The notes: generated by a model not told the origin, from the letters alone. A stretch of 40,564 bases of DNA from Planctomycetaceae bacterium (GCA_018699955.1 JABISG010000146.1:1-40564), one strand, 5' to 3'. Counted from the first letter of the stretch, positions 16,778-25,763 are shown. Numbers and translations are program-made.

Positions 16778-18175
16778 ATGGCTGAAATCATCCCGTTCCA
16801 GCAGTCGCGACAAGGCTGCCGAGTTCTTATTGCCGCGCCGAATGGCCGTACCCGCGACAAGCTCATCGCCGACGCGACGATTGCCGGCTATGAGGTTCAG
16901 GTCTGCTCCGATCTGGCTGCTGCGGCCGATCATCTGGCACAGATCGATAGCGATGTCTGCCTCGTCGATCTCGACGAGACCGTTGGCGACTTGAACGGGT
17001 TTTGCCGGTCGGCTTCACGATGGCGGCAATCGGTCACACTGCTGGGGTTGGCATCGCTGGACTTGCTCGGATCGCCGGACGTCGATGCCGCCGGGCAATT
17101 TGAGTTGATTCCCAAGCCGTACCCCTCAAACCGACTCGCCGGGCGTCTTGCGAACGCATCGCAGCGGTTGAAACTCAGTCAAGAAATCGAGCGACTCAAA
17201 CAGAGATCGCAGCGACGTCTTTTCGATGAGTTTGTTGGCTGCAGCGAAAAGACCGAGTCATTACGAGATGAAATCCTGGATGCCGCCGAAAAAGATTCTC
17301 AACTTTTCGTTACCGGAGAACGCGGCAGCGGGACGACGCTTCTCGCTCGGGCGGTACACCTCTTCAGCAACCGAGCAGACAGCCCGCTGATTGCCGTCGA
17401 TTGCAGCCTGCAATCGTCTGCAGCTTTAGAGCAGGATTTGTTCGGCACGTCGCTAAATGGGTTGGCCGTTGGATCGAGCCGGATGAAACAGGCGGCCGGT
17501 GGTACGTTGATTCTCGAGAACCTCGAAACGGTTCCGTTGCCCTTGCAGAAGACGTTGGCAAAGTTCATTCGCGAAGTTTCGATTCTCGAATGCCCCCAGC
17601 ACGAATCCGTTCGAGTGATTGCCGTCGCGCATGCGGAACCGGAATGCCTCGTCGATGAGGGGCAACTCGATTCCGGGCTGTGGCAACTCTTGAGCGAACA
17701 GATCATTGACGTTCCCTCCTTGCGAGAGCGTCGCGATGATGTTGTTCCGCTGGCAGAGCATTTCCTGCAACGACTTTCCGTGCAGGAAGGGCAACCATGC
17801 CGCGGACTCTCCTACGACGCGCGGCAATTGTTGGTCGAATGCGAATGGCCTGGCAACGTTTCTCAGTTGTGTAACGTCATCCAGAAGGCAGCGGCCATCG
17901 ACAACACGGGAACACTGACGGCCGATTCTCTCAGACCGTGGCTCGACGGGGAATCGTTGTCGGCTTCTGACGGAGCGCCCGGCATGACGTTGCGGGAGAT
18001 GGAACGCAAACTCATCGAAACGACGTTCAATCGTTTTTGCGGTAATCGCGAGCAGACCGCGCAGGCGTTGAGTATCGGTCTGCGGACGCTCTCCGGAAAG
18101 CTGCGGGAGTACGGGTATCCGCCGCGAGGTGGCCCGGGATCGAACATACAGCCGGCACAACGCAAAGTTGCATAG
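16778..18175 (+). CDS. NtrC/FlrC-type regulator with degenerate receiver and AAA+ domains
   Basis: The protein has 465 residues from the ATG at 16778 (MAEIIPFQQSRQG); a start 22 codons earlier is possible. The receiver-like domain (residues 15-125) keeps an Asp in CLVDLDE and the Lys in IPKPYP but lacks the acidic pair at the end of strand 1 (VLIAAPNG). The AAA+ domain lacks key features: Walker A is GERGSGTT (Thr186 where Lys is normal), Walker B is GGTLILENLE (Glu247-Asn248 instead of Asp-Glu), the GAFTGA loop is replaced by LNGLAVGSSRM, and the arginine-finger region is altered (GLWQLLSEQ). LRERRDDVVPLAEHFL and the Fis-type C-terminal helix-turn-helix (EQTAQALSIGLRTLSGKLREYG) are intact. 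It probably binds DNA near flagellar promoters but may not activate sigma-54 itself. Confidence 0.85.
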   Translation: MAEIIPFQQSRQGCRVLIAAPNGRTRDKLIADATIAGYEVQVCSDLAAAADHLAQIDSDVCLVDLDETVGDLNGFCRSASRWRQSVTLLGLASLDLLGSPDVDAAGQFELIPKPYPSNRLAGRLANASQRLKLSQEIERLKQRSQRRLFDEFVGCSEKTESLRDEILDAAEKDSQLFVTGERGSGTTLLARAVHLFSNRADSPLIAVDCSLQSSAALEQDLFGTSLNGLAVGSSRMKQAAGGTLILENLETVPLPLQKTLAKFIREVSILECPQHESVRVIAVAHAEPECLVDEGQLDSGLWQLLSEQIIDVPSLRERRDDVVPLAEHFLQRLSVQEGQPCRGLSYDARQLLVECEWPGNVSQLCNVIQKAAAIDNTGTLTADSLRPWLDGESLSASDGAPGMTLREMERKLIETTFNRFCGNREQTAQALSIGLRTLSGKLREYGYPPRGGPGSNIQPAQRKVA

Positions 18176-18211
18176 GTCAATTACGACAACCGATTCAACG
18201 GACAATTCGCG

Positions 18212-18666
18212 ATGGTTCAGGGAATACTCAATTCAACTTCAGTGCCGCTGCTCGAACAGGTGGTTCGATTCACCGAGCAACGTCAGAAGTTGTTGACCGG
18301 AAATATTGCGAACATTGATACGGTCGGTTACAAGACGCGCGATCTGCCTGTCGAGAAGTTCCAGGAAGCACTTCAGAATGCCATCCGGGCCGTGAGAAAC
18401 AGCAAACGACAACCGGTTCGATGTCGTCGATGTCGCAGTCGGCCTCCGGGCAGCAATCCGGGGGCATCGATCGGTACTTTCCCAAGGAATTGTTCGAAGC
18501 CAAGATGGCCGACGCAAAAAACATCACGTTTCAGGATGGAAATAACCGCAGCGTGGAACGGGCCATGATGGAGATGCGAAAGAACGCTGCCAAGCAGCGA
18601 TTTGCCATCGAAGTCATTACCTCGCAGTTGAACATGCTGCAAGCAGTTATCAGCGAACGACCGTAA
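18212..18666 (+). CDS. flgB: Flagellar proximal rod protein FlgB, interrupted by an apparent frameshift
   Basis: The N-terminal part (LLEQVVRFTEQRQKLLTGNI, ANIDTVGYKTRDLPVEKF) is FlgB read from the ATG at 18212. After about 18390 this frame turns into Arg/Pro-rich nonsense ending at 18568, while FlgB sequence resumes in another frame (GGIDRYFPKELFEAKMADAK, NRSVERAMMEMRKNAAKQRF, VITSQLNMLQAVISERP) to a stop at 18666. One missing base, most simply a C in the GGGCC run at about 18387-18391, would rejoin them as about 151 residues. FlgB forms the proximal rod at the MS ring with FlgC and FliE, and both of those genes follow intact. No -1 slippery heptamer is seen, so a mutation or sequencing error is likelier than programmed frameshifting. 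Confidence 0.88.
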
Positions 18667-18743
18667 ACGATTGACTCGGCCGTTCCTTCGTCAATAGTCC
18701 CACCATTTCAACACACACGAACGCTTACGGAGAATCGAAAGCC

Positions 18744-19157
18744 ATGCAAAGCGCATTCGACATCAGCGTCAGCGGTTTGATCGCCCAGCGGCAACGCATG
18801 AACGTCATCGCGGGCAATATTGCCAACGTCAACACCACGCAAGACCCGGACGGCAATCCAACCCCGTTCCGCCGTCGCTTGGTTAGTTTTGCCCCCGATG
18901 TGGAAAGTGCCGACTCCCCCGATGGTGCGATTGGTGTCGCGCACGAAGTCAAACTTGACGACACCACTCCGTTCCGCGAGGTCTACGATCCCGGTCATCG
19001 CGATGCCGACCAGAATGGAATCGTGCGGTACCCCAATATGAATCTGATCACCGAATCGATCAACATGATGGAGGCAGCACGTGCCTACGAGGCCAACATT
19101 GCCGCCATCCAGACGACGTCTGAGATGTCGAACGCGTCCTATAAAATCCTCGGCTAG
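18744..19157 (+). CDS. flgC: Flagellar proximal rod protein FlgC
   Basis: The 137 residues match the usual FlgC length. The N-terminal rod signature is present (FDISVSGLIAQRQRMNVIAG, NIANVNTT), then a variable middle, then the C-terminal helix NMMEAARAYEANIAAIQT that packs in the rod. It is exported by the flagellar type III system and assembles with FlgB on the MS ring. It lies 77 bases after flgB and 77 before fliE. Confidence 0.95.
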   Translation: MQSAFDISVSGLIAQRQRMNVIAGNIANVNTTQDPDGNPTPFRRRLVSFAPDVESADSPDGAIGVAHEVKLDDTTPFREVYDPGHRDADQNGIVRYPNMNLITESINMMEAARAYEANIAAIQTTSEMSNASYKILG

Positions 19158-19234
19158 ACGGCATCAAATCCCATAAACGTTCCGCGATAATTCTCTGACC
19201 GGTTCTCCGAGCAGTTCACGAAAAAGGCAATGCG

Positions 19235-19561
19235 ATGGTGAGTCCTATCAATGGTGTTGGTGGCGTGGGCCAACTTGACCAGATATTACAGTCGATGTCG
19301 AAGTCGGCTGCCGTCGGCGGCGATTCTTCCCAGTCGTCGGAGGTTGATTTCCAGAAAATGCTGCTCGACGTTGTCGGCCAGACAAACGCCGCCGATGGTC
19401 AGGCACAGCAGGCCATTACTGATTATCAACTCGACAGCGGAATCTCAAAACCGGAAGTTTTCATCGCGATTCGCAAGGCCGAAATGGCGTTACGGATGAC
19501 GATGCAGATCCGAAATAAGTTGCTCGAAGCGTTCGATGAGATCAAACAGATGAGAATGTAG
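19235..19561 (+). CDS. fliE: Flagellar hook-basal body protein FliE
   Basis: The 108-residue protein has a Gly/Ser-rich N-terminus (VSPINGVGGVGQLDQILQSM) and the conserved C-terminal half of FliE: DFQKMLLDVVGQTNAADGQA, then KPEVFIAIRKAEMALRMTMQ and IRNKLLEAFDEIKQMRM. FliE links the MS ring to the rod and is among the first rod components exported. It stands between flgC and fliF, the standard order. Confidence 0.95.
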   Translation: MVSPINGVGGVGQLDQILQSMSKSAAVGGDSSQSSEVDFQKMLLDVVGQTNAADGQAQQAITDYQLDSGISKPEVFIAIRKAEMALRMTMQIRNKLLEAFDEIKQMRM

Positions 19562-19652
19562 CCGCTGCCAATGGGAACAATCGCCTGATCATTTCCTTGT
19601 CCGACCGGCCTGACTTCACACAACATCCAACAACTTGGAACGGTTTTTCAGC

Positions 19653-21281
19653 ATGGATGCACTGAAGAAATCCTACGAACAGTTTCTCAAACTCTTCGGC
19701 ACGATGTCCGGCAGCCAGCGGGCAACATTGCTTGTCGTTCCGCTGATGGTTGTGGCAGCGTTTGGCTTTCTGATGTTCCAGGACAACTCCAGTACCTACG
19801 TGGCGTTGTCGTGGGGAAAACTGTTTCGGACCGAAGAATTGATTCGGGCGGAGCAAACGCTGATCGATGCCGGCCTGACCGATTTTCGCCACGAGGGACA
19901 GCGGCTGATGGTTCCCAAAGGTGAGGAAGGACGGTACAACGCCGCGCTGGTTGACGGCGGAGCGCTGCCAAATCACTGGGCTGAAGAACTGGAAAAATCA
20001 TTGGCCGACGGTGGGCTGTTCCAAAGCAAAGCCCAGTTGCAGGCCAAGATGGATATTGTGCTGGGCAAAGAGCTGCGCAGGGTACTGCGGGCGTTGCCGG
20101 ATATTGAAGAGGCCAGCGCGAAGTGGACGACCTCGAAGCCCGCCCGCTGGCCGAACACCGGATCGAAAGTCACGGCACTGGTCAGCGTTCGTCCGAAAGC
20201 GGGCCGCGAACTATCGATGGCTCGCATTCAGTCACTTCGATACGCAACGGCGAGCATGGTTCCGGATCTTGAGGCGGGCAACGTCACCGTGCTGAACCAA
20301 ACAACCGGCGACGCATACACGGTCGATGACGGGAGTAACCCGTACGACAGTCGCGCCCTGCAAAAAGCGAGCGAGTACGCGCGCGACTATGAAGGCAAGA
20401 TTCGCGCCGCGCTCTCATACATTCCAGGTGTGTTGGTGACTGTCAACGTCGATCTCGAGAATCTGCAGCGATACACCGAGCGAAAAAGCACCATCGACAA
20501 GAAAAACACGGTCGCTGTTCAGGAAACATCAGTGACGCGAGACACCTCTTCAAACGGTGGCGGTCCCGCTGGCGAAGCGGGTGTGAGGCCTAATCAAGGC
20601 GGTCAACTGCAAACACAGACGACAACACCGAAATCACAGACGAGCAAAGACAGTGAAACGAGTACGACAATCCTGCCCAGCTGGACGAATGAAGAGAAAG
20701 TCTACACGCCCGGCGTACCCGAATCGGTGCAGGTGGCGGTGTCGATCCCCACGGCCTATGCCCGCACAGTGGCGCTTGCCGGTAAGGAACCGGCCGCCGA
20801 TGAGACGGCAGCCGACGCGACGGACCCAACGGTCACGGCGGCCGAAGTCACCACGGCCGAAGCTGGCATTAAAGCCAAAGTAGAACCTCAGGTTCTCAAA
20901 CTCATTCCCAAGACATCGCTGGCTGCCGCGGTTGATGTCAGCTTTCACATTCCCGGTGTGCCGGAAGTGACACCGCTGGAAACCAGTTTGATCGACACGG
21001 CCGGTGAAACACTGGGCCGTTGGGGTGGCGCAGCCGGTTTGGCGTTGTTTGCCCTGTGGGCCTTGTGGATGCTCAACAAGAGCATGAAGAAGATGCCCGC
21101 GATCGAGGAAGCAGAAGAGAACGCGTCTGCCTCGCTTTCTCTCAAACTGCCGACCGCGGAAGTTGAGCAAGTCGAAGAACCAGCGGTCCAGGATACAAGA
21201 CGCGACGAAATTCAATCGGTCGTTCGGGACGACCCGGAGTTGGCAGCCACGGTTCTGAATAAGTGGCTCCGTTCACAATAA
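19653..21281 (+). CDS. fliF: Flagellar MS-ring protein FliF
   Basis: The protein has 542 residues from the ATG at 19653 (MDALKKSYEQFLKLFGTMSG); a TTG six codons earlier is less likely. It has an N-terminal membrane helix (LLVVPLMVVAAFGFLMF), two ring-building domains (YVALSWGKLFRTEELIRAEQ; KGSK-type VTALVSVRPKAGRELSMARI), a Ser/Thr-rich periplasmic insertion, a second membrane helix (GGAAGLALFALWALWMLNKS) and a cytosolic tail (DEIQSVVRDDPELAATVLNK) that binds FliG. It forms the inner-membrane MS ring on which rod and C ring are built. Confidence 0.96.
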   Translation: MDALKKSYEQFLKLFGTMSGSQRATLLVVPLMVVAAFGFLMFQDNSSTYVALSWGKLFRTEELIRAEQTLIDAGLTDFRHEGQRLMVPKGEEGRYNAALVDGGALPNHWAEELEKSLADGGLFQSKAQLQAKMDIVLGKELRRVLRALPDIEEASAKWTTSKPARWPNTGSKVTALVSVRPKAGRELSMARIQSLRYATASMVPDLEAGNVTVLNQTTGDAYTVDDGSNPYDSRALQKASEYARDYEGKIRAALSYIPGVLVTVNVDLENLQRYTERKSTIDKKNTVAVQETSVTRDTSSNGGGPAGEAGVRPNQGGQLQTQTTTPKSQTSKDSETSTTILPSWTNEEKVYTPGVPESVQVAVSIPTAYARTVALAGKEPAADETAADATDPTVTAAEVTTAEAGIKAKVEPQVLKLIPKTSLAAAVDVSFHIPGVPEVTPLETSLIDTAGETLGRWGGAAGLALFALWALWMLNKSMKKMPAIEEAEENASASLSLKLPTAEVEQVEEPAVQDTRRDEIQSVVRDDPELAATVLNKWLRSQ

Positions 21282-21332
21282 CAACCGGCAAACAGACATG
21301 CGGACAACTGCGGAAGTGGAAAGCAAACGCGA

Positions 21333-22328
21333 ATGATCAATATCGAAAAAGCGGCCATTCTATTGCTGAGTTTGGAAAAGCCTCTGGCAGCAGAAGTTCT
21401 GAGCCAGTTGCCACGTGAAATGGTCGAGGCGGTGACGTTACAAATCGCCCGGCTGGATGACGTGACCAAAGAGCAACAGGACCTGGTACTCAGCGAGTTC
21501 TTCTCGATGGCGGGTCAGCGTACGCACATCGAACGTGGCGGAATGGACTTTGCCAACGATTTGCTGGCGCAGTCATTGGGAACCGAAGACGCCGGCCGGA
21601 TTTTGGAGAACGTTCGGCATTCGATGAGTTCTGTCCCGTTTGGCTTCCTGCAAAAAGTGGGGGCCGACAACCTGCTGACATTCATCATCGACGAGCATCC
21701 GCAGACGATCGCTTTGATTTTATCTCACCTGCCGCCGACGTTGGCTGCCGAGGTCCTGAGCGGGTTGCCCTCGAATAAGCAATTGGAGGTCATTCGTCGC
21801 GTTGCGAACATGGAGCAAACCAGTCCCGATGTTGTCCGCGATGTCGAATCGAGTCTGGAAAGCCGTATGACTTCGACGATCAATCACCAGATGGAGAAGG
21901 CGGGCGGCGTTCCCACGGTTGCACAGATTCTGAACGTAACCGACCGCATGACCAACAAGGGCATTCTGGAGTCGTTGGAACACGAAGATGCAGAACTCGC
22001 CGATGAAATTCGACGATTGATGTTCGTCTTCGACGACTTGATGAAACTGGACGACAAGGCCATCCAGACGTTGCTGAAGGAAGTTGATAACACTCAGTGG
22101 GCCACCGCACTCAAGGGAGCACCCGACGAAATTCAGCAGAAGATCATGGGGAACCTTTCCCAAAGAGCGGCAGAAATGCTCAAAGAAGAAATGGAGTATT
22201 TGGGGCCGGTCAAGGTGAGCGATGTGGAAATCGTACAGCAAACGATCGTCGATATCGTACGCCGACTGGAAGACTCCGGCGAAATCGAGGTTTCGTCCGG
22301 AAATGAAACCGAACAGTTCATTTCTTAA
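21333..22328 (+). CDS. fliG: Flagellar motor switch protein FliG
   Basis: The 331 residues are of normal length. The N-terminal domain (IEKAAILLLSLEKPLAAEVL) binds FliF, the middle domain has the EHPQ motif (FIIDEHPQTIALILSHLPP) that binds the rest of the switch, and the C-terminal domain has the charged helix FVFDDLMKLDDKAIQTLLKE that meets the MotA stator. All parts appear intact, so torque generation is probably retained. It lies 51 bases after fliF. Confidence 0.97.
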   Translation: MINIEKAAILLLSLEKPLAAEVLSQLPREMVEAVTLQIARLDDVTKEQQDLVLSEFFSMAGQRTHIERGGMDFANDLLAQSLGTEDAGRILENVRHSMSSVPFGFLQKVGADNLLTFIIDEHPQTIALILSHLPPTLAAEVLSGLPSNKQLEVIRRVANMEQTSPDVVRDVESSLESRMTSTINHQMEKAGGVPTVAQILNVTDRMTNKGILESLEHEDAELADEIRRLMFVFDDLMKLDDKAIQTLLKEVDNTQWATALKGAPDEIQQKIMGNLSQRAAEMLKEEMEYLGPVKVSDVEIVQQTIVDIVRRLEDSGEIEVSSGNETEQFIS

Positions 22329-22339
22329 TTCGCCTTTAG

Positions 22340-22401
22340 GGAACGCCCTCTGCTGCGTTCCGGATCGGCGAGCAATCGCGGAACGCCAGGGACGGCGTTC
22401 C
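22340..22401. repeat. Two adjacent hairpin repeats of the GGAACGCC family
   Basis: In the fliG-fliH gap there are two related inverted repeats. The first is GGAACGC - 8 bases - GCGTTCC (22340-22361) and the second is GGAACGCC - AGGGAC - GGCGTTCC (22380-22401). Both have perfect stems and share the same arm sequence. They look like copies of a dispersed REP-like element; a role as mRNA stabilizer or weak terminator inside the operon is possible. Confidence 0.75.
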
Positions 22402-22464
22402 TTACAGTGTTATTAACAATGTTCGCCGGTCACTCTCAGTTAGACAAGAACCCATCGAGACCCA

Positions 22465-23181
22465 ATGAGCGTTGATAACTCCCCTCGCATTCTGAAGGCC
22501 GAGTCCATTCGTGGACTGGGATCGAAGATCGTCTTCGATTACAGCGACATGCATCGCCAATGCGAGGATTATCTTGAGCAGGCGCGGAGCGAGGCACAGC
22601 GAATTGGCGACGACGCGAAGCGAGACAGCGAGGAAATCCGCCGCCGCGCCTACGAAGAAGGCCGGAATGAGGGGCTTCGCGAAGGGTTGGCGCACGCGGC
22701 AGCAGACATCGACAAGAAAGCTGCACAACTGGCCGATGGGATGGCTCTCGAAAAACTGCAAACCACGTTTCCAGCGCTCGAGGCAGCCGGTGAAGCGATG
22801 GTTCACGAACGCGACCGTTGGCTGTCGCGATGGGAGAGTACTGCCGTCGAATTGGCCGTCGCCATTGCCGAGAAAATTCTACATCGCGAAATCGAACTGC
22901 GCCCGGATGTTTCAGTCGAGTTGGTTCGCAAGACGTTGGATCTTGCCGCCGGCAGTTCGCGGTTGGTGTTACGTATGCATCCGGAAGACATCACGCTGCT
23001 TGGCCCGCACGCGGACGAAGTCGTGCGAGCGGCTTCCCGATGCGGAGAAGTGGAAATTACCGGCGATGCGTCGATCGCCCGCGGTGGATGTGTCATCGAG
23101 ACGCAACACGGAACGATCGATGCGAGATTGAAAACACAGCTCGAACGCATCATGTCGGAACTCGTAGAGAAGAATAGCTGA
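22465..23181 (+). CDS. fliH: Flagellar export ATPase regulator FliH
   Basis: The 238-residue protein has a long charged coiled-coil (LEQARSEAQRIGDDAKRDSE, YEEGRNEGLREGLAH) and a C-terminal globular domain (AVELAVAIAEKILHREIELR, LVLRMHPEDITLLGPHADEV, ARGGCVIETQHGTIDARLKT) typical of FliH/SctL. It dimerises, holds FliI in check and docks it at the C ring. fliI begins 28 bases downstream. It is preceded by the hairpin repeats. Confidence 0.93.
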   Translation: MSVDNSPRILKAESIRGLGSKIVFDYSDMHRQCEDYLEQARSEAQRIGDDAKRDSEEIRRRAYEEGRNEGLREGLAHAAADIDKKAAQLADGMALEKLQTTFPALEAAGEAMVHERDRWLSRWESTAVELAVAIAEKILHREIELRPDVSVELVRKTLDLAAGSSRLVLRMHPEDITLLGPHADEVVRAASRCGEVEITGDASIARGGCVIETQHGTIDARLKTQLERIMSELVEKNS

Positions 23182-23209
23182 CAATCATAGAAACGAAGCC
23201 ATCCCCCTT

Positions 23210-24577
23210 ATGCATGCTGTCAAAGAACAACTCAGCCGGATTTTGCCGTACGGACTGACCGGTCGCGTCAGTCGCATTGTCGGTTTGACCGCCTCAGTGG
23301 TGGGTTTTCCCGCTCCACTCGGTGCCGTCTGCCGAATTTCTCGCGAACACGGAAAACCGGTCGATGCTGAAGTGATTGGATTCCACGGGAACGAAACGAT
23401 CCTGATGCCGTACGGAGACCTCTCGGGAATTCGCCGTGCGAACCGTGTCTCGCTGATCGAATCGGTGCCAGGAGTGCGAGTTGGTGAGCAGTTATTGGGA
23501 CGGGTGATCGACGCGCGAGGACGGTTCATCGATGGAATGCCCGCCGCCGTTCTGCCACATCGAGCCAATTTGCATGCCGCGCCGACATCGCCTCTGGATC
23601 GCCCACGCATTGACGCTCCATTGGGGACGGGTGTGCGAGTCATCGACGGCCTGCTCAGCTGCGGAAAAGGCCAGCGGTTGGGCATTTTCGCGGGCAGCGG
23701 CGTCGGGAAAAGCGTTCTGTTGGGACAAATGGCCCAGTCGAGTTCCGCCGACATCAATGTCGTCGTGCTGGTCGGAGAACGGGGTCGTGAAGTGCGGGAG
23801 TTCCTCGAACGCAATCTCGGTGCAGAAGGTTTGAAGCGGAGCGTGGTGATTGTTGCGACCAGCGACGAGCCGGCACTCCTGCGTCTGCGTGCCGCTCATG
23901 CGGGAACGGCCATCGCCGAGTATTTTCGCGACTCCGGCCGCAATGTTCTACTAATGATGGACAGCGTTACACGTTTCGCCCTCGCCCAACGCGAAATTGG
24001 CTTGGCCGCGGGCGAACCGCCGGCCACAAGGGGTTACCCGCCAAGCGTTTTCGCCGCATTGCCCCGGTTGTTGGAGCGTAGCGGTCGTAACGATCGGGGA
24101 AGCATTACCGGTTTTTATACGGTCCTGGTTGAAGCCGATGATGCCAATGAGCCGATTTCAGATACGGTGCGTGGGATTCTCGACGGTCATATCTTCCTTT
24201 CGCGACAGCTGGCAGAACGGTCGCATTGGCCGGCAATCGACGTCTTATCGAGTATCAGCCGGTCGATGAACGACATTGTTGGAGACGAACATCGTCAGGC
24301 GGCCGACAGTTTGAAACGGCTGATGTCCGCCTATCAACAGTCGGAAGATCTAATTTCCATCGGAGCTTATCAGGCCGGATCGAACCCGACCGTCGATCTG
24401 GCAATTCAACTACGAGAGAGAATCGACGCATTCCTGCAACAGGAAGCCTCCGAACGCGTGACGTTTTCGGAGGTTGTTGACGACCTGATGAAATTCAATC
24501 ACCTGAGAGAGGGGCTCGCCGGGCAGAGCCAGAGCGCTGCGAATTCACCTCAAAACAACACGAATGAAGCGGGATAA
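23210..24577 (+). CDS. fliI: Flagellum-specific ATPase FliI
   Basis: The 455 residues match the family. The Walker A motif FAGSGVGKSVLLGQM lies near residue 162 and Walker B RNVLLMMDSVTRFA near residue 243. VVLVGERGREVREFLE and GYPPSVFAALPRLLERSG are family signatures of F1-beta-like type III export ATPases. It works as a cytosolic hexamer that unfolds or releases chaperoned substrates at the export gate. It is flanked by fliH and fliJ, its direct partners. Confidence 0.97.
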   Translation: MHAVKEQLSRILPYGLTGRVSRIVGLTASVVGFPAPLGAVCRISREHGKPVDAEVIGFHGNETILMPYGDLSGIRRANRVSLIESVPGVRVGEQLLGRVIDARGRFIDGMPAAVLPHRANLHAAPTSPLDRPRIDAPLGTGVRVIDGLLSCGKGQRLGIFAGSGVGKSVLLGQMAQSSSADINVVVLVGERGREVREFLERNLGAEGLKRSVVIVATSDEPALLRLRAAHAGTAIAEYFRDSGRNVLLMMDSVTRFALAQREIGLAAGEPPATRGYPPSVFAALPRLLERSGRNDRGSITGFYTVLVEADDANEPISDTVRGILDGHIFLSRQLAERSHWPAIDVLSSISRSMNDIVGDEHRQAADSLKRLMSAYQQSEDLISIGAYQAGSNPTVDLAIQLRERIDAFLQQEASERVTFSEVVDDLMKFNHLREGLAGQSQSAANSPQNNTNEAG

Positions 24578-24651
24578 TTGAGAGTTGAAAGATCATGACC
24601 ATCGTCCCTTTCGATTTTTGCTCCCCGATTCCTGGCCAATGAGTGCATGCC

Positions 24652-25107
24652 GTGAAGAATTTTGTCTTCAAACTCGAATCGCTTCTCAAATATCGCAGGC
24701 ACCGCCGCGATTTATGTCGGCAGTTGCTCGCCGACGTTTTTGCCGATGATCGGCGATTGCTGGAAAATCGTGCAGCACTGGAGCAGCAGCGAGCCGGTCA
24801 AATCGGTGAAATTCGTGCGTTACACGCGCCGGGACGAATCGACATCGATCGCACGGCTGCGCGGCGATACTTCGCTGGCCACGTTCAGACCGACATGCTT
24901 TTCATCGACCGTGATCGAGCGATTGTTGGCGAACAGTTGAGTCGATGCCAACAGGCATTAATGCAGGCTGATCGCGAGGTCAAGGTGCTGGAGAAGTTGC
25001 GGGACAAACAACACGCAGACTTTCGTTACGGGCAGAACCGCGACGAAGGCCGTGAATTGGATGAGATGTGGATGGCCACCCACTTGACTGAGGAATCAAG
25101 ACGATGA
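24652..25107 (+). CDS. fliJ: Flagellar export stalk protein FliJ
   Basis: The 151-residue protein starts at GTG 24652 (then KNFVFKLESLLKYRRHRR), which matches the usual FliJ start; a GTG three codons earlier is also open. It is a long helical coiled-coil (LLENRAALEQQRAGQIGEI, QQALMQADREVKVLEKLRDK). FliJ is the central stalk of the FliI hexamer and contacts FlhA. Its stop overlaps the ATG of the next gene (ATGA). Confidence 0.88.
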   Translation: MKNFVFKLESLLKYRRHRRDLCRQLLADVFADDRRLLENRAALEQQRAGQIGEIRALHAPGRIDIDRTAARRYFAGHVQTDMLFIDRDRAIVGEQLSRCQQALMQADREVKVLEKLRDKQHADFRYGQNRDEGRELDEMWMATHLTEESRR

Positions 25108-25763
25108 GAACTGCTGGAATGATTGTGGCCATCGTCTGTGTGGCGACTGTGCTATCAGAACTCGTGGGTTTGGGATTCCTCTAGTACCGAGGTCAACTGA
25201 CATCGGCGAGCATAGCCGACATTCGGTTGGTATTGACCGGAGATGATGCAGATTCATTTGACATCGATGAAGCCGGGAAGCAGGATCAACCCTCCATTGA
25301 GGACGTTGCCGAAGACCGAACGATGCGGATTCTCGAATTGAGTACCCGCGAAGAGGAACTCGCGCTGTTGAAAAGTAACGTCAACAGAAAACGTAAGGAA
25401 TTGATTGCGGACCAGGATGGTTTCAAGAAACAAAAAGAGGGTTTTGAAAAAGATCTCAAGGAACTCGATAAAGCCGCATCATCCGAAGCGACGGAACAAA
25501 CACGCGGCATCCTGCTCGCGTTACAGCCCGCCGACGCCATCGACATTCTGATGGGCCTGACGATCAAAGAAAACGTCGTGTTGCTGAAGGGAATGCCAGA
25601 AAAATCAACCGCGAAAATCTTGCAACAGTTTCTCATTGGTGATGACGACGAAAAGAAACGCGGACAGGAAGTCTTCAAGGAAATCAGCAAGGGAAACCCG
25701 TCGAAAATGCTGATTGGCGACTCGTACAACGGCCTGAGGGGAAACGAGCCGATAGAGAATTGA
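25104..25763 (+). CDS. MotE/MgtE-N-like membrane protein interrupted by an in-frame TAG
   Basis: The ATG at 25104 overlaps the fliJ stop and opens a membrane helix (MIVAIVCVATVLSELVGLGF) that ends at a TAG at 25182-25184. The same frame continues without further stops to 25763: YRGQLTSASIADIRLVLTG, a coiled coil (EEELALLKSNVNRKRKELIA) and a C-terminal MotE/MgtE-N-like helical repeat (GILLALQPADAIDILMGLTI, GMPEKSTAKILQQF). The whole would be a 219-residue anchored coiled-coil protein of the sort found beside fliJ and fliK. The simplest ancestral codon for the TAG is TGG (Trp). Restart at TTG 25227 would give a 178-residue protein without its membrane anchor. It may be a new pseudogene, a sequencing error or a readthrough case. 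Confidence 0.8.

Noticed and set aside
18380..18420. Programmed -1 frameshift in flgB
   Set aside because: No X-XXY-YYZ slippery heptamer is present around the junction; a lost base in the GGGCC run explains it more simply.
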